Source: GCA-020343675 sp964462945 (lineage in GTDB: Bacteria > Planctomycetota > Phycisphaerae > Sedimentisphaerales > Anaerobacaceae). From it: 61,206 bases of DNA. Positions 60,233 to 61,206 of this stretch are shown in pieces (position 1 is the first letter of the stretch; each line of letters begins with the position of its first letter). The notes beneath the pieces were generated by a model. That model had not been told where the DNA came from, searched no databases, and saw nothing but the letters and a program-made list of their open reading frames with translations. The stretch covers positions 1-61,206 of the forward strand of contig CAYWZW010000027.1 of NCBI GenBank assembly GCA_964462945.1, written 5' to 3'. The position numbers and the translations under genes were made by a program.

Positions 60233-61206
60233 TTATCGGCCGGGGGAAGGGGGTGCGGCGGTCCAGTTGTCGGGGTCGTTGCCGTAGGCAGCGGGCGATT
60301 TGCGGGTCAGGGATTGGCCCTGGCCGTCCGGCTCGGCGGGCCAGAGGTCATCTACGGCGGAGCCGTTGCTGTAGTTGATCCTGTCGATGCGGATATAGGA
60401 ACGCTGGCCCTGATTGTCAATGTCGCCGGGCATGCCCAATTCAATGCTCTCGCCGGCGTTGTTCAGCCTGCCGTCATAAGGGCCGAGGACCTTTCCTGCG
60501 GGCACAGCCGGATAGCGCCACAAGAACGCCTCGGGCTTCTGGACGATCAGCAGATACCCGCCAGCAGGAATGGTCACTGGCGCCTCGGCCGGGAAGGTAA
60601 ACTCGATCCCGTCGGTGAATCTCCAGGACTCGCGCGCAGTATAGTCGTAGAGCGTGACCGGCTCAGCGCTGACGTTTTGAAGCTCGATGTACTCATATTG
60701 GTCGTTGGTGTATGAGCCGCCGTGGGGCCAGTCCGGATTGTACATGATCTCACCGATCACGACAGGCCCCACCTTCGGATAAGTATTCACTGAACCCGGC
60801 GTATTCTGCTCCATCGCTACAAAGTTGTAGCTGCCTGTGCTGCTCTTGTGGTAGCGCCCGAACGAGACGCCAGTCGCCGAAGCGCCGAAATCCTCGACGT
60901 CGCGATAGCCGGTCAAAACGCTATTCTGGGCTGAGCTAAGATACAGGCTTTCGCCGTTTTCGCTCAGGGCAAAAGGCTCGCGGCAGCCGGGATCGTTGGC
61001 ATTGCCGAAATGGAGGTCTTGATAGAAGACGAGGTATCTATCTGCACCGATCGAGGTCCCGCTGGCGATCTGGCACTTGAAGAGATTGTCCTTGCTGTCG
61101 CTGAGGAACCAGCCGCCGATGTTGATGGCCGTGCCGGTCGTGTTATGTAGCTCGATCCAGTCCGAGGCCCCGGCGTGCGCGTGAGCCAAGACTTCGTTGA
61201 TCACCA
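60233..61206 (-). CDS. Lamin-tail domain protein (5' end outside window)
   Basis: At least 324 residues. The frame runs off the right edge, and the first residue inside is a Val of VINEVLAHAHAGASDWIEL, an internal position. Two lamin-tail (LTD) domains are visible: that one (to about 115) and VIGEIMYNPDWPHGG...YEYIELQNVSAEPVTLYDY (about 145-300). These are secreted beta-sandwich domains common at the ends of large Planctomycetota surface proteins and DNases; the catalytic or main part is probably upstream of the window. Ends SPAAYGNDPDNW plus a short Pro-rich tail. Confidence 0.85.
   Translation of the reverse strand, partial: VINEVLAHAHAGASDWIELHNTTGTAINIGGWFLSDSKDNLFKCQIASGTSIGADRYLVFYQDLHFGNANDPGCREPFALSENGESLYLSSAQNSVLTGYRDVEDFGASATGVSFGRYHKSSTGSYNFVAMEQNTPGSVNTYPKVGPVVIGEIMYNPDWPHGGSYTNDQYEYIELQNVSAEPVTLYDYTARESWRFTDGIEFTFPAEAPVTIPAGGYLLIVQKPEAFLWRYPAVPAGKVLGPYDGRLNNAGESIELGMPGDIDNQGQRSYIRIDRINYSNGSAVDDLWPAEPDGQGQSLTRKSPAAYGNDPDNWTAAPPSPGR

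Overview
The window looks like a chromosomal piece of a Planctomycetota bacterium, most likely of the Phycisphaerae/Sedimentisphaerales type. This is inferred from family content: three H-X9-DG prepilin-like proteins, an ECF sigma factor beside a giant WD40 Ser/Thr kinase, many Tat-exported carbohydrate enzymes, two sulfatases, LamG/PA14, malectin and lamin-tail domain proteins, GxxExxY and HzsA-related proteins. No rRNA, tRNA, CRISPR array or transposase was seen.

Layout. 0-5.7 kb (minus): a tightly coupled operon of a heparinase II/III-like protein, a Tat-exported protein of unknown function and a truncated sugar isomerase, preceded by a secreted PPC-domain protein. 5.9-11.9 kb (minus): ECF sigma factor, unknown 199-aa protein and a kinase-TM-WD40-beta-helix fusion, a possible signalling module. 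12-14 kb: two convergent H-X9-DG prepilin-like genes. 14.3-28.6 kb: DUF4091 glycosidase, MtfA-like peptidase, a GH39/GH5-like enzyme, a LamG/PA14 surface protein with a long leader, a GH20/GH67-like enzyme, and a Tat-exported aldo/keto reductase plus FAD oxidoreductase. 28.7-36.2 kb (minus): a Gly/Gln-rich exported protein and a four-gene efflux operon (MFP, RND pump, TolC-like, prepilin-like), each junction overlapping by 4 bp. 36.6-41.1 kb (plus): MlaC, MMPL-type RND exporter, MlaA and a TIGR04076 protein. 41.2-47.5 kb: a candidate orphan transcript, a beta-helix protein, a matrixin-like/GLUG protein, a nonsense-mutated GxxExxY gene, a membrane-anchored small protein and an M50 protease.

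47.5-58.7 kb (plus) is the most striking block: a truncated SUMF1/FGE fragment, an HzsA-like triheme protein, a beta-propeller/diheme peroxidase fusion resembling HzsB and HzsC joined together, a malectin-bearing glycosidase-like lipoprotein and two sulfatases. The last stretch (minus) holds MlaD, a MerR regulator and a truncated lamin-tail protein.

Themes: export and breakdown of (probably sulfated) polysaccharides, envelope lipid transport (MlaA, C and D homologues at two places in the window), and periplasmic redox chemistry. Short palindromic repeats of at least five kinds are scattered through the window. Two of them lie inside reading frames and a third (48136..48215) appears to supply most of a signal peptide.
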